This document shows, piece after piece, positions 34,101 through 45,493 of a DNA stretch of 64,000 nt. This stretch comes from Crotalaria pallida (lineage: Eukaryota; Streptophyta; Magnoliopsida; Fabales; Fabaceae). A program made the translations under genes and the position numbers. Position 1 is the first letter of the stretch, and every line of letters starts with the position of its first letter. The stretch covers positions 64,503,160 through 64,567,159 of the forward strand of contig CM075649.1 in assembly GCA_037953625.1 (NCBI GenBank), written 5' to 3'. The notes beneath the pieces are model-generated. The model was not told the DNA's origin and did not search any database. It was given only the letters and a program-made list of their open reading frames with translations.

Positions 34101-35323
34101 GGAGATTTTTGAAAAGGATTTATGAACTGAAATTTTTGAAAAAGGGTTTACGAAATGAGAAATTTGAAAAGGATTGTAAACTGAGATTTTTGTGAAGAAA
34201 GTTTATGAAAAGATATTTTTGAAGGTTGTTTTGAGAAAAATTTTGTGATGAGATTCAAGCTGTGAAAGTGATTCCGCTCTGTGCTAAGATGTGTTGTGAA
34301 AGGAAAGTGATGCAAAGATAGCGGTCGGGACTCATTGAAGGGATGTACGAAGGGTGAGCCGACCATTAGGTTAAGTAAAAAGATAAATGCTTTTAAAAGA
34401 CATTAACAGCGAACGCGGTGAGGTATGAGAGTTAACCCGAAGTAGTGGAGAGGAAGATACTATGGGTATCTACGGATACTCAGGTGGAGATTGCATTAGG
34501 GGAGGACGATGACGGTGAAACGTCAAGAAGTCTAGAGTACTTTTCTAGGCAGAACGAACTCCACAAGTGGCGTACTAACGTGGTAGGGACTGGGTCCAAT
34601 GTCGTGGCAAGTTCTGCATGATCAGCTAGAATTAGTACTGTCGCCCCCTAGATTGCAAGTCTAGAACAGTGAGAGGGACTGGAGTGGGGCATCTTGTTTG
34701 CCACTGTGAGTGAGACAGTGTGCCATGAATATATATGAATTGTATTGATATGAATTGAGGCCGAGACCTCCTGGTCTGGGATCATTTGATGTGTGACAGC
34801 TGTCGTGCCCACACGGTAAAGGTTTTGTACTCCTGTTTGCTTCCAACTAGGTGGATGGATGGCCGAGGAGATGTAGACTTGAAACGTGAGTGTTAACTAC
34901 GAACGGACGCGTACCTCGATGATCCTTTAATTCCCCAATCATCGATGGTCATAAATCAATAAGACTTGATAAGAAAAGATTTATACCTAAGAAAAGAAAA
35001 GATTATAAGTTCCTGATGAGAATGTAAAGTGTGGGAAAGAGAGGAAACCCACGATGAGAAAAGGAAAGAAGTGAGGGATTGGAGATTGAGTAAGAAAAGG
35101 AAGTAAGGAATAACGAGTGATAATAATAAAGAATAGAAATGATAATCTTAATGTAATAATTTGCTATGCTTGAGTGTTGTTTTGTGTGTGCCTTGTTTGT
35201 ATGGTGTGTGTTGTCTTAATATCCCGCCTGCGGTAAATCCACAACGTCGACGACTTGTCGTTCGGTTCGCTAACTCTCTCCTGCCTGTTGGTATATCGGT
35301 GTTTCTGGTACTCCAACGTGCAG
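31153..35323 (+). other. Putative 4.2-kb intron inside the G LTR
   Basis: Begins at GTAATT, in a context alignable with the GTAAGAG donor of B (both followed by a TTGCATGTT block), and ends TCCAACGTGCAG directly before the small-protein ATG. The donor is weaker than in A, B and C. Splicing is inferred. Confidence 0.35.
33805..34235. repeat. Degenerate minisatellite of GAAAAGAATTTTTG units
   Basis: About 430 bp built from variants of a 15-20 bp unit such as TTTTTGAAAAGAATTT and TTTACGAAATGAAATT, with occasional GGGTTCCC inserts. It lies in the intron-like part of the G LTR. It is not seen in the B LTR at comparable size, so it expanded in this family. Confidence 0.75.
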
Positions 35324-35689
35324 ATGGAGTATCGCATGGAGATTGCAACCTGGACTAGACATGGATGTGGCTGGAAGCGTACCGCGTCTGGTTGGGTATG
35401 GATTGGCGACACTCAGATCGTGATTCCGGATCCAGAGCATCGACTTTGCGGAGCTAACCTAGGACCTCTCTTGGAGGAAGTTTCGGTTCGTGGATATAGA
35501 GATTACGAGGAGAAGGTGCGATGTGAAGCTCAGCGGACCTCTGCTACTCCAACTAGGATGCAATGGGTGCCAAAGAATGGCGGACGAGCAACAAAGGAGA
35601 TGGCTTCATCTTCTGGAGTTAAGCAAGGATACCAGAAGGAGGATTGGGATCTTCATCCCATAGTTTTCATTAGGAGGAGTCAGAGGTAG
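35324..35689 (+). CDS. LTR-encoded small protein, G type (121 aa)
   Basis: The ATG at 35324 follows the acceptor-like GTGCAG without a gap. N-terminus MEYRMEIATWTRHGCGWKR, then SGWVWIGDTQIVIPDPEHR (about residues 22-40) and VSVRGYRDYEEKVR (about 52-65); the C-terminal half is basic and Ser/Gln-rich and ends RRSQR, unlike the acidic tails of the A, B and C types. Match to the B type: M.YR, GW.W.G.T, I..DP.H.L, V..R.Y.D. It sits about 310 bp before the LTR end on the sense strand. An upstream open extension to 35255 exists but would run through the acceptor. Function unknown. Confidence 0.6.
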   Translation: MEYRMEIATWTRHGCGWKRTASGWVWIGDTQIVIPDPEHRLCGANLGPLLEEVSVRGYRDYEEKVRCEAQRTSATPTRMQWVPKNGGRATKEMASSSGVKQGYQKEDWDLHPIVFIRRSQR

Positions 35690-36004
35690 GGTAAATAGTT
35701 TAAGTTGTTGTAAGTGTGTGAGTTAAGGATTATCTTAGCAAAGTACCACTGCTGTAATTGTGCCCTACTTCTATTTTGTGAACTGGCTGAATTTTATTTT
35801 GACAAGAAATGTGAAATCGTTTTGAAAATTTGAAAGTTGGGTGCGGAAGGGTTTTAAGTAACAACCCGGTTTTCAAGTAAGGACGTGAGCATGCACCAAC
35901 GACTTTTAAAAAAAAATATTTCCCAAAATTTGGCCTCATTTTTAGCCACTTTTTAAATAAATGATGATTATTTTCGGGAGGTGAAAATCGGGCTGTTACA
36001 GTTT

Positions 36005-36016
36005 TGGTATCAGAGC
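36005..36016 (+). other. Primer binding site of element G
   Basis: TGGTATCAGAGC, four bases after the 5' LTR; a perfect initiator tRNA-Met-type site. Confidence 0.92.
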
Positions 36017-37254
36017 GATGTTAATCCTTTGTGGCCGTAAGCCCATGCTTACATGCTTTGTTTGTTTGTGTGACTGTGTATGCTTGCTAGTATAAGGATA
36101 GGAGCATAAGATTAGATTCTCATCTTTCAAAGATGTAAGATTTTGTTTGTGGCTTAAGTTTGGCAGAGTTAGTCTAAGGAACCTATTCCTCCTATAGTTT
36201 GAAGGGAACGGACCAAGTAGGGAGTAAATAGATTCCATGGTTAAAACCCCTTAACCTTTAGTGTTTCATCCGTGTTTGACGAATCCCAGTTTGTTGACCT
36301 AGATTCACCCTTGTCCAAAGAGTAGTTGATACCTTTGAGGATGTAGGATGTTATTCATGCACTCTCTGTTTGTTGAATTGTTTCAAAAAAACAGTTAGTA
36401 TTTCTCAAATTTGAACTCTTTCTTCATAAACCTTCCTATTAAAACCGTATCCTTACCAATCTTTTCTGAGATTTGTTAACTTGGTTTGTGGTATTAGGAG
36501 TGTTATAGTACCTAAATAGTTTAAGCTGGAATGATTGTGGATGGATAAATGGCGATTATTGGGTAAAAAGTAGAGCAATGATGAGTCTAGTAATAGGTTT
36601 GATCCAAGTTGGGGAGCCACAAGGAAGAAAAGAGGTGTATATTGACCTTAGTTGAGAAAATAGTGAGGAAGATTAGATCCCTTTGTTCTATAGTTAGATG
36701 TTTAGACGGAGGAAGTGATAAGTTGATTGATGTTTAGGAGGATAAGTGAGGTTGTTTCGAGAGAGTAGAACCAATGTTGTCATAGAATTCCCCTTAGAAT
36801 GGAGAAATAGTAGATGAAAGTCTTAGAGTTGGAGAGGGAAGTAGAGGAAGGAGTGATTGTTTGTAGGTTAGTGAGGACCTAAAGTGTAGAAAGTAGTGAG
36901 TATCTTATAATTTTAAGCTAAACCAGGTATTCTTGGAGATGTGTGAATGTTTGTTTGCTTGATTTTCCCTGGGTTTATACCCAAGATTGTGCTTTCTACG
37001 GCGGCGGTCAGCTAAAGGAGCGACATCATCTTCGGTTAGTCTGTGCGACTTAACCCGATTCGAAGCGTAAATGGTTGTGCTGTGAAGCTTCTTCATCCGA
37101 AAACGACACACAAGGAGCATTATGAAGGACCTGCTATCAGTTAAGGAAAGGACAACTTAAAAGCAAAAGTGAGGACGATGTGAGAGTTGCTATGCCCTGC
37201 TGCCCAATCCGCAACATATTTCTCGGGGACGAGAAATCTTTAAGTTGGGGAGAA
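36017..37254 (+). other. Non-coding interior of element G
   Basis: 1.24 kb with no frame above 80 codons and no gag, protease, RT or integrase motif. The last ~40 bp hold TTTCTCGGGGACGAGAAATC and the polypurine tract, matching the same place in B. Only packaging and priming signals appear to be kept. Confidence 0.75.
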
Positions 37255-37907
37255 TGTAACACCCCTCAAAATCCCCGTACTGTTTTAATTGCTAAAAAGA
37301 ATTATTTTTGAGAAAAGTATTTTTGAAAGGGTATTTTCTTAAATAAATTTCTTAAATCACGTTTTCAAAGTGGTAAATGATTTTAAAGAATGATTTTTCA
37401 AGAAACAATGTTATGGTTTTTAAAGTTGATTTTTGGAAATGATTATATGATTGAAATTCTTCTAAAGAAATAGTGAATTTTTCCATAAGAAATTATTCAA
37501 TGAAATGGTGATTTGATTTCTAAAAATATGTGCTTGATATTTTTGGGTGTTATTGTGATTTATATGTATGAATAATTTATTTTATATGTGTGTATGCATG
37601 TGTATGTACGGTTTTTACATGTATGTATGCTTAGAATTATGTGAGAATGTAATTAGTGGAAGAACATGATTATGAATGCATGTATGTATATGTGTAACGT
37701 GTAAGCATGATTATGTATGCATGAATGTATGTGTGAATATATGTGTATATATGTGTGTGAGGGCCGTATGTGTATGTGAGTGTGAGAGAGAACCTAGAAG
37801 TTTCCTTAAGTGATGAGCAAGTCAAGTCCCTAACCAAGTGAACCAAAACCCTAACTAAATGGTGGAAGCCCTAATGGAGTGCTAAAAAGTCTTGCACCTA
37901 AGTGACC
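37255..37907 (+). repeat. 3' LTR of element G, first ~650 bp only
   Basis: Nearly identical to 30054-30706, including the GTGTGTATG-rich stretch. Identity stops at about 37907, where the TGTAACATCCC start of fragment H follows at 37911. Confidence 0.9.
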
Positions 37908-37910
37908 CCT

Positions 37911-38819
37911 TGTAACATCCCTAATTTAATTTACAAGCCTAATTAGTAATTTAATATGTTTATAGTGTAGGGAATGGGTAGATTAATTACTTAAAGAATT
38001 TTTGGAGCAAGGCGACTAGTAATTATAAGTACTAGGGGTTGTATAGGAGGCTTTTGTAGCAACGGGAAAAATTATCTAAGCGAAATCGGGGGTTAAATCG
38101 GCGTTCTAGATGTTAGAAATCAATCGAAAATAGAAAATTGGGAATCAAATATCCATAGGTTTAAACCCAATTTCCACCATTGGATGTGAAGTTTAGGATT
38201 TTAGGAAGCTTGTCTCAAAATTTGAGCAAGATCCAACGGTTATCAAAAAAGTGATGGCGATTGGAAGTCGGGACCCCCTGGGGCACGCCCAGGCGCACCG
38301 GGGCATCAGTTGGTGCGAACTCAGTAGGAAACGTGCCCAGGTGCGCCATGACCCGCGCCCAGGCGCGCGGGGCTGCATCTGATGCGATAAAACTGTTGCG
38401 TGGCACCATGTGAGCCACAAAGCCGTGGCCTTGTTGGAGAAGCCAACGCCCATTCTTTCCTTTATGAATATACTCCCTTATGGCACCAAAACACACATCC
38501 TCCTTCTCTTCTCAATTCCACCCGTGTCCCTCTCTCACTCTTGGACCAACCATCACCATTCTTCTTCCCTAATTCATGAAGCCAACCCCATTCATTCACT
38601 CATAATCTCCTCCATGCCTTAGACCCACATGAAACACCAAGCACCCAACCCCATCTTCCTTCTTCCCAACTCCACCCGTAGCTCTCTCTCCACACCTAAG
38701 GCAACCACCATCACCTTTCTCCTTCCTTGATTCATGATGCGTCTCCATGGCCATGGCTTCCAAGCCATGAAAATTGTGTGAACCTCTTTCTCTTCTTCCT
38801 CAAGGGGGGCGCCAATTTC
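37911..38819 (+). mobile_element. Fragment H: 5' part of an E-like LTR
   Basis: Starts TGTAACATCCC inside the 3' LTR of G; CCCCT at 37906-37910 would be its left target duplication, whose partner is not in the window. A block around 38222-38241 (TTTGAGCAAGATCCAACGGT) matches the U3 of element E read on the minus strand (about 42766-42785), so H is a plus-oriented relative. It is cut at 38820 by copia element D. It includes a GC-rich repeat of CGCCCAGGCGC motifs (38275-38375) and two similar blocks with ACTCC ACCCGT (38514 and 38671). Confidence 0.65.
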
Positions 38820-39941
38820 TATTAGGAAATAGGATGCGACAAACGCAGCGAAAAAAAAAAAATATATATATCCTATTTTCATCCAGGATCCATGTGAAAG
38901 CATGATTTGAGATAGGGAATAAAATTACCTTTTGCAGGGAAGAGGAGACCAACGAATCTTATCACGAACGCTTCGTCAATCACGAGCACATCAATGTGTT
39001 GTGCCTCTATTGGTATCCACACGAACAAATTCCCAATTGGAGTCACGTCTCTCTTCTCAATGCTAGCAGAGAAGAGAGAGTCTGTGTATCACTCACTCTC
39101 TGATATGACGGCTAGAGTTACCGTTCTGTGTCTCACACATCTTAAACCCCTAAAGCTAATAATATTATATTTATAATATTATCAGACCAACTGGTTGGGC
39201 TTTTTAGGAGATAAATTCGAATTCTATCTTATATGTAGAAGATAAAATCAAATTTATATCTTATACATAAAGATAAAACGAATCATATCTTAATCATATC
39301 AGAAAGATTTAATTTTATAAAAATACAACTATTGTATTTTTATCAAATGTAATATCTCCAATTTTATCTACTCTTAGTGTGTGACCCTATAGGTTCCTGT
39401 AACGTTGGCAGTAATGTTAAAATCACATTTTAATTTTACAAGCAATGAGCGGTATCTAGCAACACATCATTGCTACCCAAGTGACAAGAATGTCTGTGAT
39501 TTGACTAAACCTTTTACTGTGACCAATGAACATGTGTAAGTTTAATCCCTTTGTCCAAATGTCATAGTTACACTCATGGCATGGAACGTGTCACCCATGA
39601 ATAGTGTAACCTATGGTTTCTTGATCCCTGAGTAGACGCGTCTAAACAAGTCTCGTCAATATCTCATATTGATTGTCTTGAGTATGGCCATACATTTCAC
39701 CGTCTCACTCTATCAAGGGGCCCAGAGATACAATTCCTATTGATAAGGAAGGACAAATCCCATCTACGTCACTCACATCCCTCTACATGATTTGTCATAT
39801 ACCCGACTACAACCGTTATGATCACCTGGTTAAAGATGACGTTTGATTGCGTGAAAGCATATAATTCCTCATGTTGGGAACCGTAGTGACTTCAGGTCGA
39901 AGGACCATGTACACCATTGTCACTATGAGAATCGCTTATGA
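38820..39941 (-). repeat. 3' LTR of copia element D, distal part
   Basis: Continuous with 48628-49049 across the nested element E, whose TATGA duplication (39937-39941 and 48623-48627) marks the break. Contains AT-rich blocks and a degenerate microsatellite at about 38849-38870. Confidence 0.75.
39937..39941. repeat. Target site duplication of element E, left copy (TATGA)
   Basis: TATGA before TGTAACATCC; repeated at 48623-48627 after GATGTTACA. Confidence 0.93.
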
Positions 39942-40259
39942 TGTAACATCCTCACTTTTAATAGTTAATTTTAGTTTTTAATAAAATCAGAGTTTGAAAA
40001 TTCTTTTTAATTTTTGATTTCTTTTGAAAAGTTTTACGAAAATCCGGCAGAGTTTCCTCTGTTTTTCGGACTTCCCAAATATTCTCTTCTTAAAACCTGT
40101 CAGTCCAGAATTACTTAAAAACATAAACTCAACAGAATAAAAACCAGTTCAGATCCTAACGCCCGGTCAGTACCAGTCTCAGGGCATATAACTACACATA
40201 TTATAAGTTACAAAAATAACAATTTTTAATATAATAAAATCCACTCAGGTATCACAATT

Positions 40260-40321
40260 TCACTCCACGTAGTGGAGAGTTCCCAGTTCGGCCCGCAACA
40301 GTGTAAGCTCCGCTTCCGTAC
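40260..40321 (-). other. Possible spliced mini-exon, 3' LTR of E
   Basis: Follows CATTTTACAG on the minus strand and reads TEAELTLLRAELGTLHYVE to a TGA. The paired LTR has the same at 45816-45877, and fragment F has a related one at 29857-29921. It occupies the place where the A, B, C and G LTRs have their small-protein frame. Confidence 0.35.
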
Positions 40322-40689
40322 CTGTAAAATGATATCAAGAAGGGTAGCATTACACAGAACTTAAAAAGGTAAATTCTAAAAGAAGACATAGCAAATAACT
40401 AAGCCTACTTAATTATTAATATATTTTATTCACAATTAATTCGCATAAATAAACTCTTTTAGTTTTTCACTTATTCTCGCATTCTTTTAATTATTGATTT
40501 TCTAACAGTTCTCTAATCATTTCTACTTTTTCTTTTCTTTTCTTTTTCCTTTTCTTTATCATTTTCTTTTTCCTGGTGACTGAGTCCAACAGACCATCAT
40601 CCCTTTATCTTTATCATGACTGAGTCCAAAAGACCATCAGCCGTTTCCTTTCTTATCCATTTTCCTTTCCATTCTTTTTTCTTTTAATC

Positions 40690-41095
40690 GACACACCTTA
40701 CCAGGCTCGCATCGATGCCGATACGCCTTCCTAGGCTCGCACCGGACTTTTATTTACTTTTTAATCGTCTTTTATTTTCTTTTTAATCGACATGCCCTTC
40801 CAGGCTCGCGTCGATGCCGATACGCCTTCCTAGGCTCACACCGGACTTTTATTCTCTTTTAATCTTTTTAATCGACACGCCTTCCTAGGCTCGCATCGAC
40901 GCCGATACGCCTTCCTAGGCTCGCACGGGACTTTTATTCTTTCCTTTTTAATATTTTTAATCGACACGCCTTCCTAGGCTCGCATCGACGCCGATACGCC
41001 TTCCTAGGCTCGCACCGAACTTCCATTTTTCCTTTTTAATCGACACGCCTTCTCAGGCTCGTATCGATGCCGATATGCCTTCACAGGCTCGCATC
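40690..41095. repeat. Tandem repeat with CCTTCCTAGGCTCGCA units, 3' LTR of E
   Basis: Five composite units of about 75-95 bp. Each pairs a half beginning ATCGACACGCC with a half beginning GATGCCGATACGCC, both followed by TTCCTAGGCTCGCA, and the halves are separated from the next unit by T-rich spacers. Two further GACTGAGTCCAA repeats lie at 40577 and 40618. The same array is at 46247-46655. Confidence 0.9.
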
Positions 41096-41105
41096 GGACT
41101 TCCAT

Positions 41106-41230
41106 TTTTCTTTCCTTTCTTTCTCTTTCTTTTTCTTTCTTTTTCTTTCTCTTTCTCTTTTCTTTCTCTTTCTCCTTTTCTTTCTCTTTTTCTTTCTCTT
41201 TTTCTTTTCCTTCTCTTTCTCTTTTCTTAT
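41106..41230. repeat. CT-rich microsatellite, 3' LTR of E
   Basis: TTTCTTTCTC-type polypyrimidine run; slightly shorter in the other LTR (46664-46780). It creates spurious Phe/Ser-rich open frames. Confidence 0.9.
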
Positions 41231-42053
41231 AGACTTATCATCACATTATTTACTTTTTACTATTTTGAACATCTTTCTTTCTTTTCCTTTTTTTTATTAT
41301 AATTTAAATAATTCTTTTATACTCATCTAAATCTTTTAGCCTTTATCCTCATTTATGACTTATCACATTTTCTACGTTTTCTACTTCATTCTTTTTCTCT
41401 TCGTTAGTTTGCCCCAATTTTATCCAACTCTAATCAATACGGCCAAATATAATATATTCTAGTTCTTGTTATTAATTCTTAGTTATTTCTCGGTTTCCCT
41501 ATCTCAATCAATTACCCAATTCATTGTTCTTATTTCATTAACTATATTAGTTTTAATTGCTCTATTCTCGTAATCTAACTTTTCAATTATTTCACTCCAA
41601 CTTCCCTCATAATGTACTCTCTCTTAGTTTTCTTATATTTTCGTAAATCCACTTATCGTTTTCCTTATTTTATTTTAAATCTTAATTCATCATTTTATTT
41701 CTATTCTCTACTTTACTCCGCGTGCATTCCTTATTCCTTGTTCTAGACTCTCTTTTACCCTTTTTGTTTCTTTACCTCCCCTATATCTTTTACTTTATAA
41801 TTTCCCACATTTTGTTTTATATTAACTATTTCAATATCCTAAATACGCTCATCCATTCTGGGACTTATTCTATGCTCATACATCTTATTCCCTAAGGTGT
41901 GGTTTCTTGTCACAATTTTATTTACTTTATTTCTATCAAGGGGGTACCCTAAGGTTCATTAACATACTTTTAATTACTCTATTCCTAGCTACCACTATAT
42001 AATCCTAGAATTTACTTCTTAAGCAAAGGTAACGCGAACCCTCTTACCTCGGG

Positions 42054-42065
42054 CTTTTTAAATAG
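42054..42065 (-). promoter_or_regulatory. TATA box, 3' LTR of E
   Basis: CTATTTAAAAAG on the minus strand, in a GC-richer segment downstream of the CT-rich tract. Its partner in the other LTR is at about 47600-47611. Confidence 0.5.
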
Positions 42066-42609
42066 AACCTGGATTTTAGCTCGGCGACGATGACGGCGTC
42101 GGTGTTGCTCCTCGTTAGCGGGAATGATTGTGACTGAACCGAGGCAAGGGCTTTGAGCTTTGAGATTCCCTACACGAGCACGGCACGATCACAGACCGGT
42201 AACGGCGCCGGTGACGTCCGTGGAGAGAGAGAGAGCTCACGGTGAGAGAGAGAGAGGGTATGAGGGAGATAGAGAGCAAGGCCAAAGGGGGAAAGAGAGC
42301 AAAGGACTTATGAGGGTGGTGGGGGTCGTGGTGGCGGTGGCTGGCCGGAAGGGCGTGGTGGTGGTGGCTGGCCGGAAGGAGAGAGAGATAAAGGAAAGAG
42401 AGAGGGAGAGAGAGATTGTGAGGGAAGGAGAGAAAGAGAAGATCTATGGAGGAGGGAGAGAGAGACCGAGGTGGATGGCGGTGTTGGGCGGCGGTGATGG
42501 TGGCGGTCGGAGTCAGAGGAGGGAGGGAGATCGGGTGGAGAGAGAAAGTGGGGTTGGAATGGGGGTTTCGACCCCCAAAACGCGTTTTTAATGTTGCAGA
42601 CCGAAAAAT

Positions 42610-42680
42610 ACTCGAGTGTTTATGTAAACACTCGAGTGTTTTGCCCCAAAATACTCGAGTATTTCACAAAATACTCGAGT
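42610..42680. promoter_or_regulatory. Four ACTCGAGT palindromes, 3' LTR of E
   Basis: Perfect palindromes at 42610, 42630, 42653 and 42673, spaced 20-23 bp, in U3 about 550 bp upstream of the TATA box in the sense direction. This is the same octamer as in the otherwise different LTRs of A and C. Confidence 0.7.
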
Positions 42681-43081
42681 ATAATGATCAGGTACTGCTA
42701 ATTTGCTTTTCTATTTTTCTTCTATTTTCCCCTATCTTCAAATTACCATAACTTCTTCGTTCACCGTTGGATCTTGCTCAAATTTGACGTGCAACCTCCT
42801 AAAAATCATATCTTCATATCCAACGGTGGAAATTGTGTTTGGAGTCTTAAATCTTTTATTTTGAATTTCCCTAGTTAGCGAATTTAAAACACCAAAAACA
42901 CCGCTTTTAACCCCCGTTTGGTCTTCTTTAAATTCGCTTTTCGATGCCAATGCTCCTTGACTCCTTTATGGCACTCAAAGAATTCCTAATCCATCATTTT
43001 AATTTCCCTTTTGGATAATTCTTATTTCAAAATCTTATTGTTATTCTAATTATTATTAGAATTAAAATTCGGGATGTTACA

Positions 43082-43093
43082 TTTCTCCCCCAC
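43082..43093 (-). other. Polypurine tract of element E
   Basis: GTGGGGGAGAAA on the minus strand directly before the 3' LTR; a TTTCGGGGACGAAATTC block precedes it, as in element C. A second GTGGGGGAGAATTTC lies at about 43653-43667. Confidence 0.85.
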
Positions 43094-45481
43094 TTATTAG
43101 AATTTCGTCCCCGAAATTCCAGTTGTCCCTTATCTTGGAGGAGCATCCCTTGACATAGTTTCCACCCATGTCATTTCAATTCCTTTGGTTCCAATCTTCC
43201 CTTTGAGGGAGTTCTAAATTAAGGGTTCTGCAGTATAATTATTCGCCTCAGGTATGGTTTATCTCAGTCACTCAGAAATCCGCGTAATACACAGAGTCTT
43301 AAGAGACTGAGACAATTATTTGCGGTGCTCCGACATAACTTCTTAAGTGAGACTCCACTTCGCGACTCCACTTTTTCCTGTTTGTTTCTTACTCCTTCAA
43401 GTGAGTCTAGTGAGGTCGCCCTTCAATTCCACCTTAGCTATATCTGCATTCTACTTCGGTGGTACTTCCTTCCCGTTTGTTTAACGATTTCAATTTGGTA
43501 TAGGGGTTCCTATGGGTCGATTTCATTTAAGGGTCAAGGTCAGGGTTTTAGATTTATTACCCAATTACCGGTCCTGCATTCCACCTTGTTACTCGGATAG
43601 GATCCATAATTTTCTTGTTGTTAAAGTTTCATCTTCCATTCCTTGGATTGAAATTCTCCCCCACTTAGCATCGACATAGTTATATCAATGCCGAGGGAGT
43701 AGGTTTGGTCGCTATCAAAAGTTGGTCGTTCCAATTCCCAAATATATTATTTTGAGATTGGAAATGACACGGGGTTTTACTAATTGGTTGGTGAATATCG
43801 AGTTAGGTTAAGTTCCTGTAGTCTTGACGAATGCTCCAGAGTGTATCCAAATATTTTCACGAAGTATCTGAAGCTTGAAGAGGGTGAAGATTATGCAAGG
43901 AGGGTTTAATGGTCTCCACAAGGTGACCAAGGATGTTTTAGGCGACAAGGTTGAGAAATTGTGAGATAAGGCCATGTCGTTGTTCTTCTGTTGGATACAT
44001 TATAATTGACGAATACGAGTGGATTGTCGGCATGAAAGTGTCATGCACGCACAGGTATCGCCGGGTAATAACATGGCTGAGTACATGTCCAGCAAGAAGA
44101 CAACAGAGACTATTCTAAAGATTGCATCTTCAATGAAGAATCATCGAAAACGCATTTTCTACAAATTAATGATCGACTTGATTGGTCTTAATATGAATGG
44201 TTGTGGATGGATATCTGTCGGCTTCTCTGGCAACTTTTAAGAGTCTGAATAGATACTTAGGGAGTTTTGAGTTTCTGAATATCTAGTTTGGTTTTCAAAG
44301 GGTCTCAGGTGACCACTATTGGGGTTCTATGTCTAATGGTGCTTACCTTAGGCGAGGGTAATATCTTAAGGCTTTCATCTCCTAAGTTCTGGCGTTAGGT
44401 TCGCTCCCATTGCAAGGGTTGGTTTGTCTACCTTTTCGATTAGTTAGCACGGCAAGATTTAAGACCATGTTGACTACTTGTTCGTGCTATCAAATATGTA
44501 GTAAATTTTCTAAGGTATGGAAATCGCACATACTTACATCTCTCCGAGCTCTTGCACCAAGTGAAAAAGTGGGTCGGCGTTTCTACCGAGCTGAGTTAAA
44601 TGGAAGCAATTGAAGGTGTTGTCAGGAATTGATATGTCTAACTAATGGATGTTTATGAATTCTAACAAGTTCCTAAGGAGCGGGAGTTCGATTTGGTCCT
44701 ACGGGGTTGGAATTTCCTATGTTGGTTGTTCTAATTAAATTGGAAATTGCAATGATATCATCTGTTAGTAAACGCAAAGACTGGGGTAGCTAATCCCAAT
44801 CTCACCTCTACTAAGAGCAATATCACTGTCGGGTCTGTCGATAACATTATCCCCTAACAGATGTAAAAGTTAGAGTGATCAGTTCTAACCTTACTCTCCA
44901 TTGGTGACAATATTATCAATGCGATTGGTGGGTCTCTAACTAGAATACTAGCGCTCGTCTTTTCCTTCTAAACTAAATTGGACGAGTTTGTCTTATATAA
45001 CTGAATCAGGACGGAGACTTGAGGTTCTGATGTAATTTCTTACCTTAGGGACATAATGTGCCTCTACACTTCTCGTCTGGATTCCCTTCGTACTTTTCAA
45101 CCATAAGATACATTCCTCCTCTTTGAGTTGAGCCAGGAACCAGCATATACCCCGATGAGGTCTCCCACATCATGGGCATAGTGGTATAGCACATGAAATG
45201 CCAATCGCCTCTATTTGACTGAAGTCCATCTGAACTAAGTCCCTTAGGATTGACACAACCTTAGCTCTATTACTAGATGTGTCTCCCATAATACTAGAGT
45301 TTAGTAATAGAAACAAGTTAAGGCACGAATAGTCGGATATTCCTAGAATTAATTAAGTCCGATATCATAGGTATGTAAATATACTGACTAGCTATGGCTG
45401 GATTCGACTACAACTTTGGTCACTCGCTTGGTGAGTAAACCATAGGAGTGGTGATTTCACACTCCAAGGTCGAGGGAAACT
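43094..45481 (-). other. Non-coding interior of element E
   Basis: 2.4 kb with only scattered short frames on both strands and no retroviral motif. I could not identify any captured gene. A second PPT-like run at 43653 hints that the interior arose from a rearranged parent. Confidence 0.7.
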
Positions 45482-45493
45482 GCTCTGATACCA
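45482..45493 (-). other. Primer binding site of element E
   Basis: TGGTATCAGAGC on the minus strand, four bases from the 5' LTR. It establishes orientation. Confidence 0.92.

Larger units (their letters stand above)
30054..36000 (+). repeat. 5' LTR of element G (5947 bp)
   Basis: TGTAACA start, TGTTACA end, followed by the primer site. In order: U3, TATA box TTTATATAAG (30854), GA-rich leader, a candidate donor CTT|GTAATT at 31153, a long intron-like region with TTTGATC-type repeats (about 31490-31660) and a GAAAAGAATTTTTG minisatellite (33805-34235), a B-like conserved block (about 34435-34860), and the small-protein frame (35324-35689). I found no foreign insertion that would explain the great length. 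Confidence 0.88.
30054..37907 (+). mobile_element. Element G: non-coding LTR element with a 5.95-kb LTR
   Basis: Plus orientation: 5' LTR 30054-36000, PBS 36005-36016, interior 36017-37254 without gag or pol, polypurine tract GTTGGGGAGAA, then 3' LTR from 37255 cut off at about 37907 by fragment H. LTRs much longer than the interior and intact replication signals without coding capacity fit a LARD-type non-autonomous element. Sequence similarity of LTR and PPT region to element B suggests B-like relatives supplied the proteins. Confidence 0.85.
39942..43081 (-). repeat. 3' LTR of element E (3140 bp)
   Basis: TGTAACATCC at the plus-strand start and GGGATGTTACA at the end. In sense (minus) order: U3 with four ACTCGAGT palindromes (42680-42610), a CT-rich tract (complement of the GAGAGAG run 42220-42560), TATA box (42065-42054), CT/GA microsatellite (41230-41106), a tandem GAGCCTAGGAAGGCGT repeat (41095-40690), and a possible mini-exon (40321-40260). 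Confidence 0.92.

Noticed and set aside
41067..41330. Phe/Ser/Leu-rich frames looking like membrane proteins (also 46623-46847)
   Set aside because: They translate the CTTTCT microsatellite; no support as a gene.
42040..42054. Donor-like GAG|GTAAGAG in the E LTR as start of an intron ending at 40322
   Set aside because: It lies only a few bases downstream of the TATA box, before any plausible transcription start, so it cannot be the donor for the mini-exon.
42160..42591. Arg/Glu/Gly-rich open frame in the E LTR (also 47787-48132)
   Set aside because: GAGAGA low-complexity DNA, antisense to the element, and the frame differs between the two LTRs.
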